Translations under genes and position numbers: made by a program
Source: a bacterium
GTDB taxonomy: Bacteria; Patescibacteria; ABY1; JAGPKW01
Length of the DNA: 50,054 nt
Direction of reading: 5' to 3'
Assembly (NCBI GenBank): GCA_021780535.1
Contig: JAJXYN010000007.1
Location: 1-50,054 of the forward strand
In this document: piece by piece, positions 15,282-23,776 of the stretch
Layout: the number at the start of each line of letters is the position of its first letter
How positions within the stretch are numbered: the first letter of the stretch is position 1
Notes under the pieces: generated by a model
Databases searched by the model: none
Told to the model about the DNA's origin: nothing
Seen by the model: only the letters and a program-made list of their open reading frames with translations

Positions 15282-18200
15282 TCATTCAATTTCAATAAAT
15301 AACTTATTACCATCTATTTCAATTTCTTTTCCATTATTAGAAACAAATAGAATCTCATTAGCAACAACATTATTTAAAATAAATTTTTCATTATTTTCAA
15401 CAGCTTTTTTAATATTATTTTCTTCAGAAAAATATTTAATATTTATTTTATCAGAAAGTGTTAAGTTTTTTTCAGATCTCAAATCATTAATAATAGAAAT
15501 AAATTCACGAGCCAATCCTTCAAGTTTCAAACTTTCAGTTATTTCAGTATTTAAAGCTATAACAATACCATGGTCAGAAGCAACATCAATTCCGTCTTTA
15601 CCAATATAAGCAACTTCACAATCAGATAATTCTATTCTCCATTTAGAATCAACAACAACTATATCACCTTCTAACTCAAAATTTCCAGATTTTGCCTCAT
15701 TTATAATATTTTGTACATCTTTACCAAACTCAGGACCAAGAACTCTAGCATTAGGTTTTAATTGCATTTTAGAAATATCTTCAGTTTTAGAAACAAATTC
15801 AATTTCTTTAATATTAAGTTCAGAGCAAATAATGTTTTTATTATTTAAAACAATACTTTTTTGAACATCATTAGCAACAATAGTAATATTATTCAAAGGT
15901 TGACGAGTAACAATATTTTTTTGTTTTCTAATAGAAAGACCAAGACTTATCACATCACGAGCAAAAGAAATTTCTGATAGCAATTCTTTATTAATTAATT
16001 TTGTATTAGCAATAGGAAAATTTTCCAAATGAACAGATTCTAAGCTATTATCTATTTCTTTGTATAAATACTCAGATATAAAAGGTGTAACGGGAGCCAT
16101 TATCTTAGATAAATTAGATAAGACGTACCTTAAAACAGATAAAGCTAAAGCTTTATCATTTCCCATTTTTAATCTAGACCTATTAATTCTCACATACCAA
16201 TTAGATAAATCATCAATAAAACCATCTATTAAACGAGTTCCTTCAGCTAAATAATATCCATCCCAATTTTCAGATACTCCTTTTATAAATTCATTCAATC
16301 TAGCAATAATCCACTTATCAGAATTATTTTCCAATATATCAAAATTTTGTATTGATGCGATATTTTTTGCTCCTCCGGCCATTTTATAAAAATCTAAAAC
16401 ATTAATTATTTTCAAAATAATTTTTCTAACGACTTCTTCAACGCCTTTTTCATAAAAATTCAAATCTTGCAAAGATACAACTGGAGAAGATAAAAGATAA
16501 TATCTTAAAGCATCAGCTCCATATTTTTGCAATACAATATTTGGATCAGGATAATTTTTAAGCTTCTTGCTCATTTTTTGACCATCTTCAGCAAGTACAA
16601 TGCCGTTAACTACAACATTCTTAAATGCTGGTTTATCAAACAATGCCGTACCTAAAACAACTAAAGTATAAAACCAACCCCTCGTCTGATCCTGCCCTTC
16701 AGCAATAAATTCAGCGGGGAAAGTATTCTCAAATTTTTCTTTATTTGAAAAAGGATAACCTAATTGAGCATAAGGCATAGAACCACTTTCAAACCAACAA
16801 TCAAAAACTTCAGGTATTCTTTTCATATCACCACCACATTCAGGACAACTAAAACTTATTTCATCAACAATATGTTTATGGAGATCAAACTCTTTTTTTG
16901 TTGTATTATCAATAAAAACAGTAGAATAACCAAAACTATTCCCATCAACCATATATAAATATTTTTCAATATTCCAACCTCTTAAAACACTGTCTATCAT
17001 GTTTTTTAACCCATCATGAGTAACAATTAAAATTTTTTTTCCTTTATATTGATCCAAAGAATTAATAAATTTTCTAACTCTGATTTCAAGATCTGCAAAA
17101 GATTCTCCACTATCACCTTTCTTATAACTATATCTATCACTGCCAGATAATTTTTTATATTTCTTAATTTCCTCTTTAATTTCAATAGAAATATCTTCAC
17201 CTTCCCAACAACCTTTATTCATTTCTCTTAATTCTTCAACGATAATCAATTCTTTTTTTGCTTTTTTGTTCAAAATTTCTGCTGTCTGTCTTGCTCTTAG
17301 CACAGGTGAACACAAAACAATATCAAAATCATCACCTATTTCATTAGATATTTTTCCTACATTATTTTCTCCATTTAAAGTTAATGGGTATCCATCATTT
17401 CCAGACCATTCTATTCCTTTAATATTTTTTTCGCTTTCACCATGTCTTGCAACTATTATTTTTGTAATTCTGTCATTTCCATCTCTATTCAACTCTTTTT
17501 GCAAATCTTCAACGCCACCAATAACTTTTATGTTTTTGCAGTTATCCCCATGACATCTCCAAATAGGAAGTGGCGAACCCCAAAATCTAGAACGAGAAAC
17601 AGCCCAATCAATACTATTTTCAAGCCATTTACCAAATCTACCATCTTTAACATTTTCCGGCACCCAATGAATCTTCTGGTTGTTTGCTATTAATTTTGTT
17701 TTAATTTCTTCAACTTTAACAAACCAAGAACTTGTAGCATAATTAAGTAATGGTGTATCACATCTCCAACAATGAGGATAAGAATGTTTATGTTTTTCTT
17801 TAGAAAACAACTTATCATTATCCATAAGCCACTTAACAATTTTTACATCCATCAAACTAGAATCTTCTTTTGGTTTTACTTGTCCATCTCCAAAATCTTT
17901 TGCAACAGTAGAAATAAAAGAACCACTCATTTTAACATGTTGTATAAATGGCAATTTAAATTGCTTACCAAGATTCATATCATCAAGACCAAAAGCAGGT
18001 GCAATGTGTACTATACCAGTACCTTCCTCGGTTGTAACAAAGTCAGCAGAATAAATTTTCCAACCATTTTCTTTATTTTTTATATTTTCATCATTCACAA
18101 AATAAGAAAACACGGGTTTATAAGACAATCCTATTAATTCTTTACCAAAAAAAACTTTTATCCGGAAAGTAACATGACCAGAATCAATCATAGATATTCC

Positions 18201-19055
18201 AGCATCTGCCCAATCATCAATACCAATTCCAGTGTTTTCTGCATAACCCATACCTTTTAATTTTTCTTCAAAAAAGTCATTAGATGCTATATAAGTACAT
18301 CCAGCTTTAAATTCTTTATAATCATTATTAAATTTAATCTTTTTATAAAGAATATCATTACCGATAGCCAATGCCACATTCCCTGGTAATGTCCATGGAG
18401 TAGTAGTCCAAGCTAATATAAAAGTATTAGGTTCATCAACCAATTCAAATTTCACCGTAGCAGTCAAATCCGTAATATCTTTATAACCTTGAGTAACTTC
18501 AAAATTAGATAAAGTCGTTTCACATCTTGGACAAATTTGCATAGCCTTATAACCCTCATAGATTAAATCTTTATCCCAAAGAGATTTAAAGACCCACCAA
18601 GTTGATTGCATAAATTCTGGGTTCATAGTTCTGTAATCATTGTCCATATCAACCCATCTACCAATTTTTGGAATGAATTCTTTCCAATCATCAGCATATC
18701 TCAAAACAGAATTACGACAAGCCTCATTAAATTTACCAACACCAAAATCTTCAATATCTTTTTTCGTATTAAAACCTAACTCTTTTTCAATTAAATTCTC
18801 AACTGGAAGGCCATGACAATCCCAACCCCAACGTCTTTCAACTTTATAACCTTTCATAGTCATATATCTTGGAACCATATCTTTAATAGCAGAAGCCACG
18901 ATATGTCCATAATGAGGCAAACCAGTAGCAAAAGGAGGACCATCATAAAAAGAATAATCCCCTTTTGGAGCATCTTTCTTTATAGATTTTTTAAAAATAT
19001 TATTTTCATTCCAAAAATCTAGAATATTTTTTTCATTTTCAGCAATATTAAACAT
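15282..19055 (-). CDS. ileS: isoleucyl-tRNA synthetase with internal histidine-phosphatase domain
   Basis: 1257 residues, about 200 longer than expected. Class I core: HYGH at 48-51 (HIGH motif), editing domain with WTTTPWTLPGN near 216-226 and HIAPAFGLDD near 350-359, and KMSKK at 827-831 (KMSKS motif). Between IKVIGGVEDL (about 518) and EFDLHKHIVDEI (about 722) lies an insert of about 200 residues with the whole histidine-phosphatase signature: ARHGE (536-540), SPVLRARQTA (583-592), REMNKGCWEGE (610-620) and VTHDG (678-682). The nucleophile H538 and second H680 are present, so activity is possible. The insert returns exactly into the zinc-ribbon motif CPECGG. tRNA charging is certain; the role of the insert is not known. 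Confidence 0.95.
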   Translation of the reverse strand: MFNIAENEKNILDFWNENNIFKKSIKKDAPKGDYSFYDGPPFATGLPHYGHIVASAIKDMVPRYMTMKGYKVERRWGWDCHGLPVENLIEKELGFNTKKDIEDFGVGKFNEACRNSVLRYADDWKEFIPKIGRWVDMDNDYRTMNPEFMQSTWWVFKSLWDKDLIYEGYKAMQICPRCETTLSNFEVTQGYKDITDLTATVKFELVDEPNTFILAWTTTPWTLPGNVALAIGNDILYKKIKFNNDYKEFKAGCTYIASNDFFEEKLKGMGYAENTGIGIDDWADAGISMIDSGHVTFRIKVFFGKELIGLSYKPVFSYFVNDENIKNKENGWKIYSADFVTTEEGTGIVHIAPAFGLDDMNLGKQFKLPFIQHVKMSGSFISTVAKDFGDGQVKPKEDSSLMDVKIVKWLMDNDKLFSKEKHKHSYPHCWRCDTPLLNYATSSWFVKVEEIKTKLIANNQKIHWVPENVKDGRFGKWLENSIDWAVSRSRFWGSPLPIWRCHGDNCKNIKVIGGVEDLQKELNRDGNDRITKIIVARHGESEKNIKGIEWSGNDGYPLTLNGENNVGKISNEIGDDFDIVLCSPVLRARQTAEILNKKAKKELIIVEELREMNKGCWEGEDISIEIKEEIKKYKKLSGSDRYSYKKGDSGESFADLEIRVRKFINSLDQYKGKKILIVTHDGLKNMIDSVLRGWNIEKYLYMVDGNSFGYSTVFIDNTTKKEFDLHKHIVDEISFSCPECGGDMKRIPEVFDCWFESGSMPYAQLGYPFSNKEKFENTFPAEFIAEGQDQTRGWFYTLVVLGTALFDKPAFKNVVVNGIVLAEDGQKMSKKLKNYPDPNIVLQKYGADALRYYLLSSPVVSLQDLNFYEKGVEEVVRKIILKIINVLDFYKMAGGAKNIASIQNFDILENNSDKWIIARLNEFIKGVSENWDGYYLAEGTRLIDGFIDDLSNWYVRINRSRLKMGNDKALALSVLRYVLSNLSKIMAPVTPFISEYLYKEIDNSLESVHLENFPIANTKLINKELLSEISFARDVISLGLSIRKQKNIVTRQPLNNITIVANDVQKSIVLNNKNIICSELNIKEIEFVSKTEDISKMQLKPNARVLGPEFGKDVQNIINEAKSGNFELEGDIVVVDSKWRIELSDCEVAYIGKDGIDVASDHGIVIALNTEITESLKLEGLAREFISIINDLRSEKNLTLSDKINIKYFSEENNIKKAVENNEKFILNNVVANEILFVSNNGKEIEIDGNKLFIEIE

Positions 19056-19119
19056 AATTTCAGAATTTAATTATTATAAGATTACATCTAATTTAACATT
19101 TATACTTTATTTTTTCAAT

Positions 19120-19152
19120 ATAAAAAAGACAATTTTGATTGTCTTTTTTATA
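19120..19152. terminator. bidirectional terminator between ileS and the frameshifted gene
   Basis: ATAAAAAAGACAAT, loop TTTG, ATTGTCTTTTTTAT: 14-bp stem with T-runs on both strands. It ends transcription from the minus gene at 19162-19952. Confidence 0.85.
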
Positions 19153-19161
19153 TTATAAATT

Positions 19162-19952
19162 TTAGAATACAAGACCAGGAGGAGGAAGAGAGCAGGCATT
19201 ATTAGCTTCAAAAATACTAGAATAACATCCACCACAACTAGCCCAAAAATATCCAGCAGCAACACAAGAATCATAACTAATAAAAGAGCTAGCACTAGCA
19301 GTAGTAGAATTTCCAATTATACTCATAGTCATATTTATAGAATAATCTCCAGATGGAACCATAGCAGGAATGGTTTGAGAAATTTTAATACCATTAATAA
19401 CATAATCGGCAATTTTATCAATAGAAGCATTAGCTTGCACTAATGTTATAGAATCAACAACACCATTATTAAAGCTACTAGGAGAACCTAAAGACACTCC
19501 AGATGTAGTACAAAAAGAACTAGAACATAAACCATTAGAAACAAAAGCAATAGATGGATCAACATACATACGACCACCATAAGTAGTATAACCCTTTCCA
19601 ACAAAACCATTGGCAGCAGCATCAGGATTTTGAATATAAATATTACCACCAGTTTCAACGGCAGGATATCTAAGATAAGTTGGATTAGAACCTAAAATCA
19701 TACTAGGAGCACTAAATCCAGATTGACAATCAATAGAAACAGGAATTTGACTAAATTTATAAATAGGAGAAGATATTGGAGTATAGTTTTACTAGCATCA
19801 ACAATATCAACAGTAAGAGCACCAGGATTTATAGATAAATGCAAATTTACATTATTATCAGCAAAAACAATAAAAGAAGAAATAACTCCAACAAATAACA
19901 AGGAGATCCCAAAAATATTTTTCAAATTGTTTTTTCTAAATAAAGAGTTCAT
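19162..19952 (-). pseudogene. frameshifted exported Cys-containing protein
   Basis: Two overlapping frames make one protein. The first (19698-19952) gives a signal peptide and NLHLSINPGALTVDIVDASKT. The frame then shifts, and the continuation YTPISSPIYKFSQIPVSIDC runs without a stop into 19162-19701. Conceptually joined, it is about 260 residues: a signal peptide, an N-terminal beta domain of a secreted family with the VDIVDAS motif and NPDAAANGF, and a C-terminal Cys-rich tail. The shift lies near 19783-19793 (minus AAAACTATACTCC). It is either a real inactivating indel, a sequencing error or phase variation; an extra or missing base there restores the frame. The promoter TATAAT is at 19985-19990. 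Confidence 0.65.
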
Positions 19953-20043
19953 AATAAATTAAAAAATAATATTCAATTACATTAATTATATCATTTTTAA
20001 AAACAAGACAATAAGTGGAAAAGTATTATTTTATTAATCAAAA

Positions 20044-20072
20044 TTGACATCATGTAAAATATAATATATAAT
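20044..20072 (+). promoter_or_regulatory. consensus promoter of initiator tRNA
   Basis: TTGACA (20044-20049), 17 nt, TATAAT (20067-20072): exact sigma70 consensus, 18 nt before the tRNA. Confidence 0.9.
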
Positions 20073-20090
20073 AGCATTTATTATAAATAT

Positions 20091-20166
20091 CGCAGGATAG
20101 AGCAGTTGGCAGCTCGTCGGGCCCATAACCCGGAGGTCGTTGGTTCGAATCCAACTCCTGCTACCA
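20091..20166 (+). tRNA. initiator tRNA-fMet (CAT), CCA encoded
   Basis: Cloverleaf with anticodon loop CCCATAA (anticodon CAT). Initiator traits are visible: three G-C pairs in the anticodon stem (GGG/CCC) and an unpaired first position (C1 against T72). T-loop GTTCGAATC and CCA at 20164-20166. Confidence 0.95.
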
Positions 20167-20207
20167 AATAATAAAACATATCACGTAAGTGATATGTTTT
20201 ATTATTT
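20166..20207. terminator. bidirectional terminator after tRNA-fMet
   Basis: 19-bp stem (20166-20184 with 20189-20207), loop GTAA, T-rich 3' side on both strands. It also includes the stop of the HtrA-like gene. Confidence 0.85.
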
Positions 20208-21262
20208 TAATTCAACGTAACATCATTAGTTATTTCTTTACCGCTTCTTATCAAAATAAATCTCACCTTATCACCTATTTTATAATTCTGAAGAATAAAA
20301 TCTAATCCATCATTAACAAGATTATTATTCACCTCTGTTATCAAATCTCCAACAACAAATCCATAATTATTTTTAGGATCAACGGATTTAACATAAACAC
20401 CTTTTTCTATTTTCTCACCAGAACCAAGAACGTCTCCAAATCCAGAGAACGTTAATCCGACAAGCGTTGGTCTCATTATATAATCACTCTTAGTATCTAT
20501 AGAATAAATAACATTTTTTAAATATTCTGGAGAATATACAAAACTAGTTTTTACAGATTCTGATTTTCCAAATTTATTTTTTGGGCCATCTTTATATACA
20601 GAGCCATAAACACCTATTATTTTACCAGATAAATCAAATATACAAATATTATTAATATGATTATTTAAAAGCTCTATAATGCCATTAGATTTATTTTTAA
20701 CATAATCTATACTGATACCTTTATATCCATCATTAGAAAAAACCAATGAACCAATATTTGTATCATCATAAGAACCAAAAGAAGAGACTAACATTTTTTG
20801 ATTATTTATTTTTAACAAAACAAAATCATATTTATCAAAAATAATATTTTGAACATCATAATATTCTCCATTAGAAAGTAAAACAACATATTTTTTATTT
20901 TTATCAAAAAGTGACTGATTATTAGTAAATATCCACCCATCAGATGTAAAAACAAATCCAGAATTGATAATATCTCCTTTAGAATAAATATTTGTAGAAT
21001 TTTTTACAGCCAAATAAACCATACTATCATTGGTATTTTTATAAACATCCTGTAATCTTTTATCATTATCAACATAAACTTGTTCTGTTTTTTCAATAAT
21101 AACATTTTTTTGTGGAATCATTTTTTCAATATCAAAAGAACTCATAAAAGGAAGATTGATTTTTTTTGAGGTCAAAAAAATTACACTGCCAGAAAAACCA
21201 GCAACAAAAGCAATCATTATAATTAACACAAACAATAATAAAAATCTAAACAATTTATTCAT
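20207..21262 (-). CDS. HtrA/DegP-like membrane-anchored pseudoprotease with PDZ domain
   Basis: 351 residues: N-terminal anchor (7-30), trypsin-like domain (about 70-255) and C-terminal PDZ domain (about 270-351; GVYVKSVDPKNNYGFVVGDLI). The HtrA scaffold is clear: SGFVFTSDGWIFTNNQSL aligns with the usual SGF-x3-DG-x-I-x-TNxHV, and YDFVLLKI with DLAVLKI. The catalytic His position reads Gln or Ser in TNNQS. The GNSGGP serine loop is replaced by LLNNHINNICIFDLSGKIIGV. So two of three catalytic residues appear lost. It is likely a peptide-binding or chaperone-like protein (inference). Confidence 0.75.
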   Translation of the reverse strand: MNKLFRFLLLFVLIIMIAFVAGFSGSVIFLTSKKINLPFMSSFDIEKMIPQKNVIIEKTEQVYVDNDKRLQDVYKNTNDSMVYLAVKNSTNIYSKGDIINSGFVFTSDGWIFTNNQSLFDKNKKYVVLLSNGEYYDVQNIIFDKYDFVLLKINNQKMLVSSFGSYDDTNIGSLVFSNDGYKGISIDYVKNKSNGIIELLNNHINNICIFDLSGKIIGVYGSVYKDGPKNKFGKSESVKTSFVYSPEYLKNVIYSIDTKSDYIMRPTLVGLTFSGFGDVLGSGEKIEKGVYVKSVDPKNNYGFVVGDLITEVNNNLVNDGLDFILQNYKIGDKVRFILIRSGKEITNDVTLN

Positions 21263-21272
21263 AATTAATTTA

Positions 21273-22025
21273 TTACACTCTTTTAGCGGTTATTAAAATA
21301 GCAACAAGTAATAAGATTGAGATAATTAGCATTCTCTTTAAATAACTAGAGTTAAACTTATTGAATAAGTAATCTTTCATAACAGACGATAACACAAAAT
21401 TAAACAATAATACAATAATAGCATTTACATAAAAGCTATAAGGCAAAAACGAAACAACAACAAATACTTCTGAAGATACTAAAGATGATGCAAAAATATA
21501 TTTATAAACATCTTTTATATTTTTTGTGTTATAATAATAAACACAAAAATAAAATATAAAAAAGTAAATAAAGACGATAATGGTTAATAAAAATTTATTT
21601 AAGCCTAAAAATATATTAAAAGCGAACAAAGAAGATGTTGCTAAAAAAGAAGAAAAAAGAAATATATAAAAATCAACATCATTCAAAAAATAATTTTCTC
21701 TATTATGAACAATTAAATATCGTATATGTTTTAAACTTAAAAAACTCATTAAAAAGCCAATGAAATAAATAGCTATTTTTAAAAAATCATCCTTTATAAA
21801 TATAAAACACACAACAAGAGAAATAATAAATAAAAAATAAGAAAATAAATTAGTTAAAGATTTTGGGTTTGGTTTAAAAAACAATAAAGAAAGAATAAGA
21901 AATAATAAATTTAAAACAACAAACAAAATGGTAAACAAATTAAATCTACTAGGATCTAAATTTATATAATATAAATATAAAACATTACAAATAGGAAGTA
22001 ATAAATTTAATAATTTCAAAAACAT
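21273..22025 (-). CDS. polytopic membrane protein, unknown function
   Basis: 250 residues, almost wholly hydrophobic with about eight transmembrane helices, short Lys/Asn-rich loops and an NRENYFLNDVD loop in the middle. No transporter or enzyme motif visible. It lies 10 nt upstream of the HtrA-like gene on the same strand, so the two are probably co-transcribed. Similar helix-only proteins are common in reduced genomes. Function unknown. Confidence 0.7.
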   Translation of the reverse strand: MFLKLLNLLLPICNVLYLYYINLDPSRFNLFTILFVVLNLLFLILSLLFFKPNPKSLTNLFSYFLFIISLVVCFIFIKDDFLKIAIYFIGFLMSFLSLKHIRYLIVHNRENYFLNDVDFYIFLFSSFLATSSLFAFNIFLGLNKFLLTIIVFIYFFIFYFCVYYYNTKNIKDVYKYIFASSLVSSEVFVVVSFLPYSFYVNAIIVLLFNFVLSSVMKDYLFNKFNSSYLKRMLIISILLLVAILITAKRV

Positions 22026-22086
22026 TTTAAAAGATTAATTTATTTTATCTAATAGTAACCGATAAACAACAAACAGTAAAGACATA

Positions 22087-22209
22087 TTACAAACTATTGT
22101 TGATCAAAACAAAAACAAAATACAAGGCCCACAAAGACAATATAAAAAGCCCAAAAAGTATTAAAAAAAACTTTTTTTTATTTAAACCTCTTTTTTTTCT
22201 TCTAGACAT
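22087..22209 (-). CDS. 40-residue basic single-helix membrane protein
   Basis: A short frame starting MSRRKKRGLNKKK, followed by a single hydrophobic helix (FFLILFGLFILSLWALYFVF) and ending LINNSL. The positive-inside N-terminus and 22-residue helix are those of a small inner-membrane protein. Its ATG overlaps the stop of the SanA-like gene by 8 nt (ATGTCTAG), which suggests coupled translation. Long A and T runs in the frame make it sensitive to slippage. No homologue recognised. Confidence 0.6.
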   Translation of the reverse strand: MSRRKKRGLNKKKFFLILFGLFILSLWALYFVFVLINNSL

Positions 22210-22825
22210 TATTTTTTATTTTATATAAGACTAATTTAACCCAATTTGTAAAAAATGCTGGGATTTCTCTCATCTTAAATTTTACTATATCTTGGTAATT
22301 ATTTAAATCCGACGACAAACCAATACTATCAACACCAACAGAAATACAATCATACAAAGCCCTATTCATGTGATAATTTTGAGTAACCAATATTGCTGAA
22401 TTAATATTAAAAAACTTACGAGCCCTAAAACAAGTATTATAAGTATTTATACCATATATATCAGTTTCTATATCTTCCTCATGGAAACCAAGCTTTAAAG
22501 CATAGCTTTTCATGGTTTTTACCTCGTTATAATATTTTTCAGTCCCATATCCAGACAACAAAACTTTACTAATCTTTTCAGATTTATAAAGTTCGTATGC
22601 CATCCTCATTCTATCAGCCAAGATATCACTCGGCATATCATCACTCTTAACACTTGCTCCAAAAACTATAGCATATTCCTGTTTCGGGATAAGATTTACA
22701 TCGGAAAAAATATAACCAGAAACAGATTTCCATTCAATAAATAAATAAAAAATAAAATAAGACACTAAGAAAAATAGTATTATCAAAACATACCTAAATT
22801 TTGTAAAAATATTTTTATCCATCAA
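22202..22825 (-). CDS. SanA/YdcF-like DUF218 membrane protein
   Basis: 207 residues: N-terminal transmembrane helix (about 11-31) and one DUF218 domain. Motifs: AIVFGASVKSDDMPSDILADR, KVLLSGYGTEKYYNEVKTM and a GINTYNTCFRARKFF followed by VTQNYHMNRALY. These match SanA-type proteins, which affect envelope permeability (vancomycin sensitivity in E. coli). The biochemical activity of this family is not firmly known. The 40-residue membrane protein overlaps its end. Confidence 0.85.
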   Translation of the reverse strand: MMDKNIFTKFRYVLIILFFLVSYFIFYLFIEWKSVSGYIFSDVNLIPKQEYAIVFGASVKSDDMPSDILADRMRMAYELYKSEKISKVLLSGYGTEKYYNEVKTMKSYALKLGFHEEDIETDIYGINTYNTCFRARKFFNINSAILVTQNYHMNRALYDCISVGVDSIGLSSDLNNYQDIVKFKMREIPAFFTNWVKLVLYKIKNNV

Positions 22826-22884
22826 ATAAGAAATTTAATAATTTTAAATTTCCAAATTAATTCTATTAACTCACTCTATCAAAA

Positions 22885-23610
22885 TCAGTTCTGTCCCGCA
22901 ATAGCAACACCTATAATCATATTTGTAAAACCATTTTCCCTTAAAACTTTAGCGCAAGTATCAAAAGTATTACCAGTAGTAACAACATCATCAAACAAAA
23001 TAATATTAAAATTTTTATATTCCAAAAAATCAATTTTATTATTTAAAACAAAAGCATTTTTAAGATTATTATCTCTATCTTTCCCAGAAAGACTAGCTTG
23101 ATGTCCAGTGTTTTTAATTCTTTCTAATAAATTAACAATTCTCATTTCATCCATTCCCACATCTTCACACTTATTTTTATTTATTCTTTTTAGTACTAAT
23201 TCACTCTGATTAAACCCTCTTTCATTAAATCTCTTATTATTCAAAGGAATTGGAACAAAAATAAATTTACCAAATTGCTCTTTTAAATAAAAAATAAACT
23301 TAAAAAAATCTTTATAAGTAATTTCAGCCAAAAATCTAGCAATATCATAAGCATATTTATATTTCAAAATATGAATTAATTCAGAAATAATCTTATTATC
23401 AAAATCAAAAAAATAAAAAATATCATCAATATAAGTAAGATTATCTATATTTTTCTTTTTAATAACATTAATTTCCATATCATTTTCATACTGGCATAAT
23501 AATTTTGTTTTATTAAAACAATCTTTACAAGCCCATTCACCTTCCTCTTTACAACCGACACAATAAATAGGAAAAATAATATCTAAAATAAATTTAAAAA
23601 GTTTGTTCAT
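22885..23610 (-). CDS. comFC: ComF-family phosphoribosyltransferase-like protein
   Basis: 241 residues. N-terminal zinc finger (CVGCKEEGEWACKDC), then a type I phosphoribosyltransferase fold with VPIPLNNKRFNERGFNQS and the PRPP loop ILFDDVVTTGNTFDTC near 212-227. ComFC acts in natural DNA uptake, linking single-strand DNA entry to recombination, in competent bacteria. In CPR it is usually found with other competence genes; none other than general recombination genes is in this window. It starts 15 nt after palindromic element copy 2. A short frame from the element ends in TGA overlapping its ATG. Confidence 0.88.
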   Translation of the reverse strand: MNKLFKFILDIIFPIYCVGCKEEGEWACKDCFNKTKLLCQYENDMEINVIKKKNIDNLTYIDDIFYFFDFDNKIISELIHILKYKYAYDIARFLAEITYKDFFKFIFYLKEQFGKFIFVPIPLNNKRFNERGFNQSELVLKRINKNKCEDVGMDEMRIVNLLERIKNTGHQASLSGKDRDNNLKNAFVLNNKIDFLEYKNFNIILFDDVVTTGNTFDTCAKVLRENGFTNMIIGVAIAGQN

Positions 23611-23625
23611 AAAAAATGGTTGTTT

Positions 23626-23723
23626 AATAATTCAATAATAATGTTTTCGTTCATTTATGAAGCTCCTACAATATCTTAATTGAGCGGAATACCATGAAAA
23701 GAAAACATTATTATTGAATTATT
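23626..23723 (-). repeat. palindromic element copy 2 (type A)
   Basis: Perfect 23-bp outer arms (23626-23648 with 23701-23723). The core on the minus strand is TTCATGGTATTCCGCTC, a 16-nt loop, then GGAGCTTCATAAATGAACG. It lies 53 nt after clpC and 15 nt before comFC. Confidence 0.9.
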
Positions 23724-23776
23724 TTAAACTTAATTAATTCTAAATTAACAAATAAAAAATAATGCTATTTCTAGCA

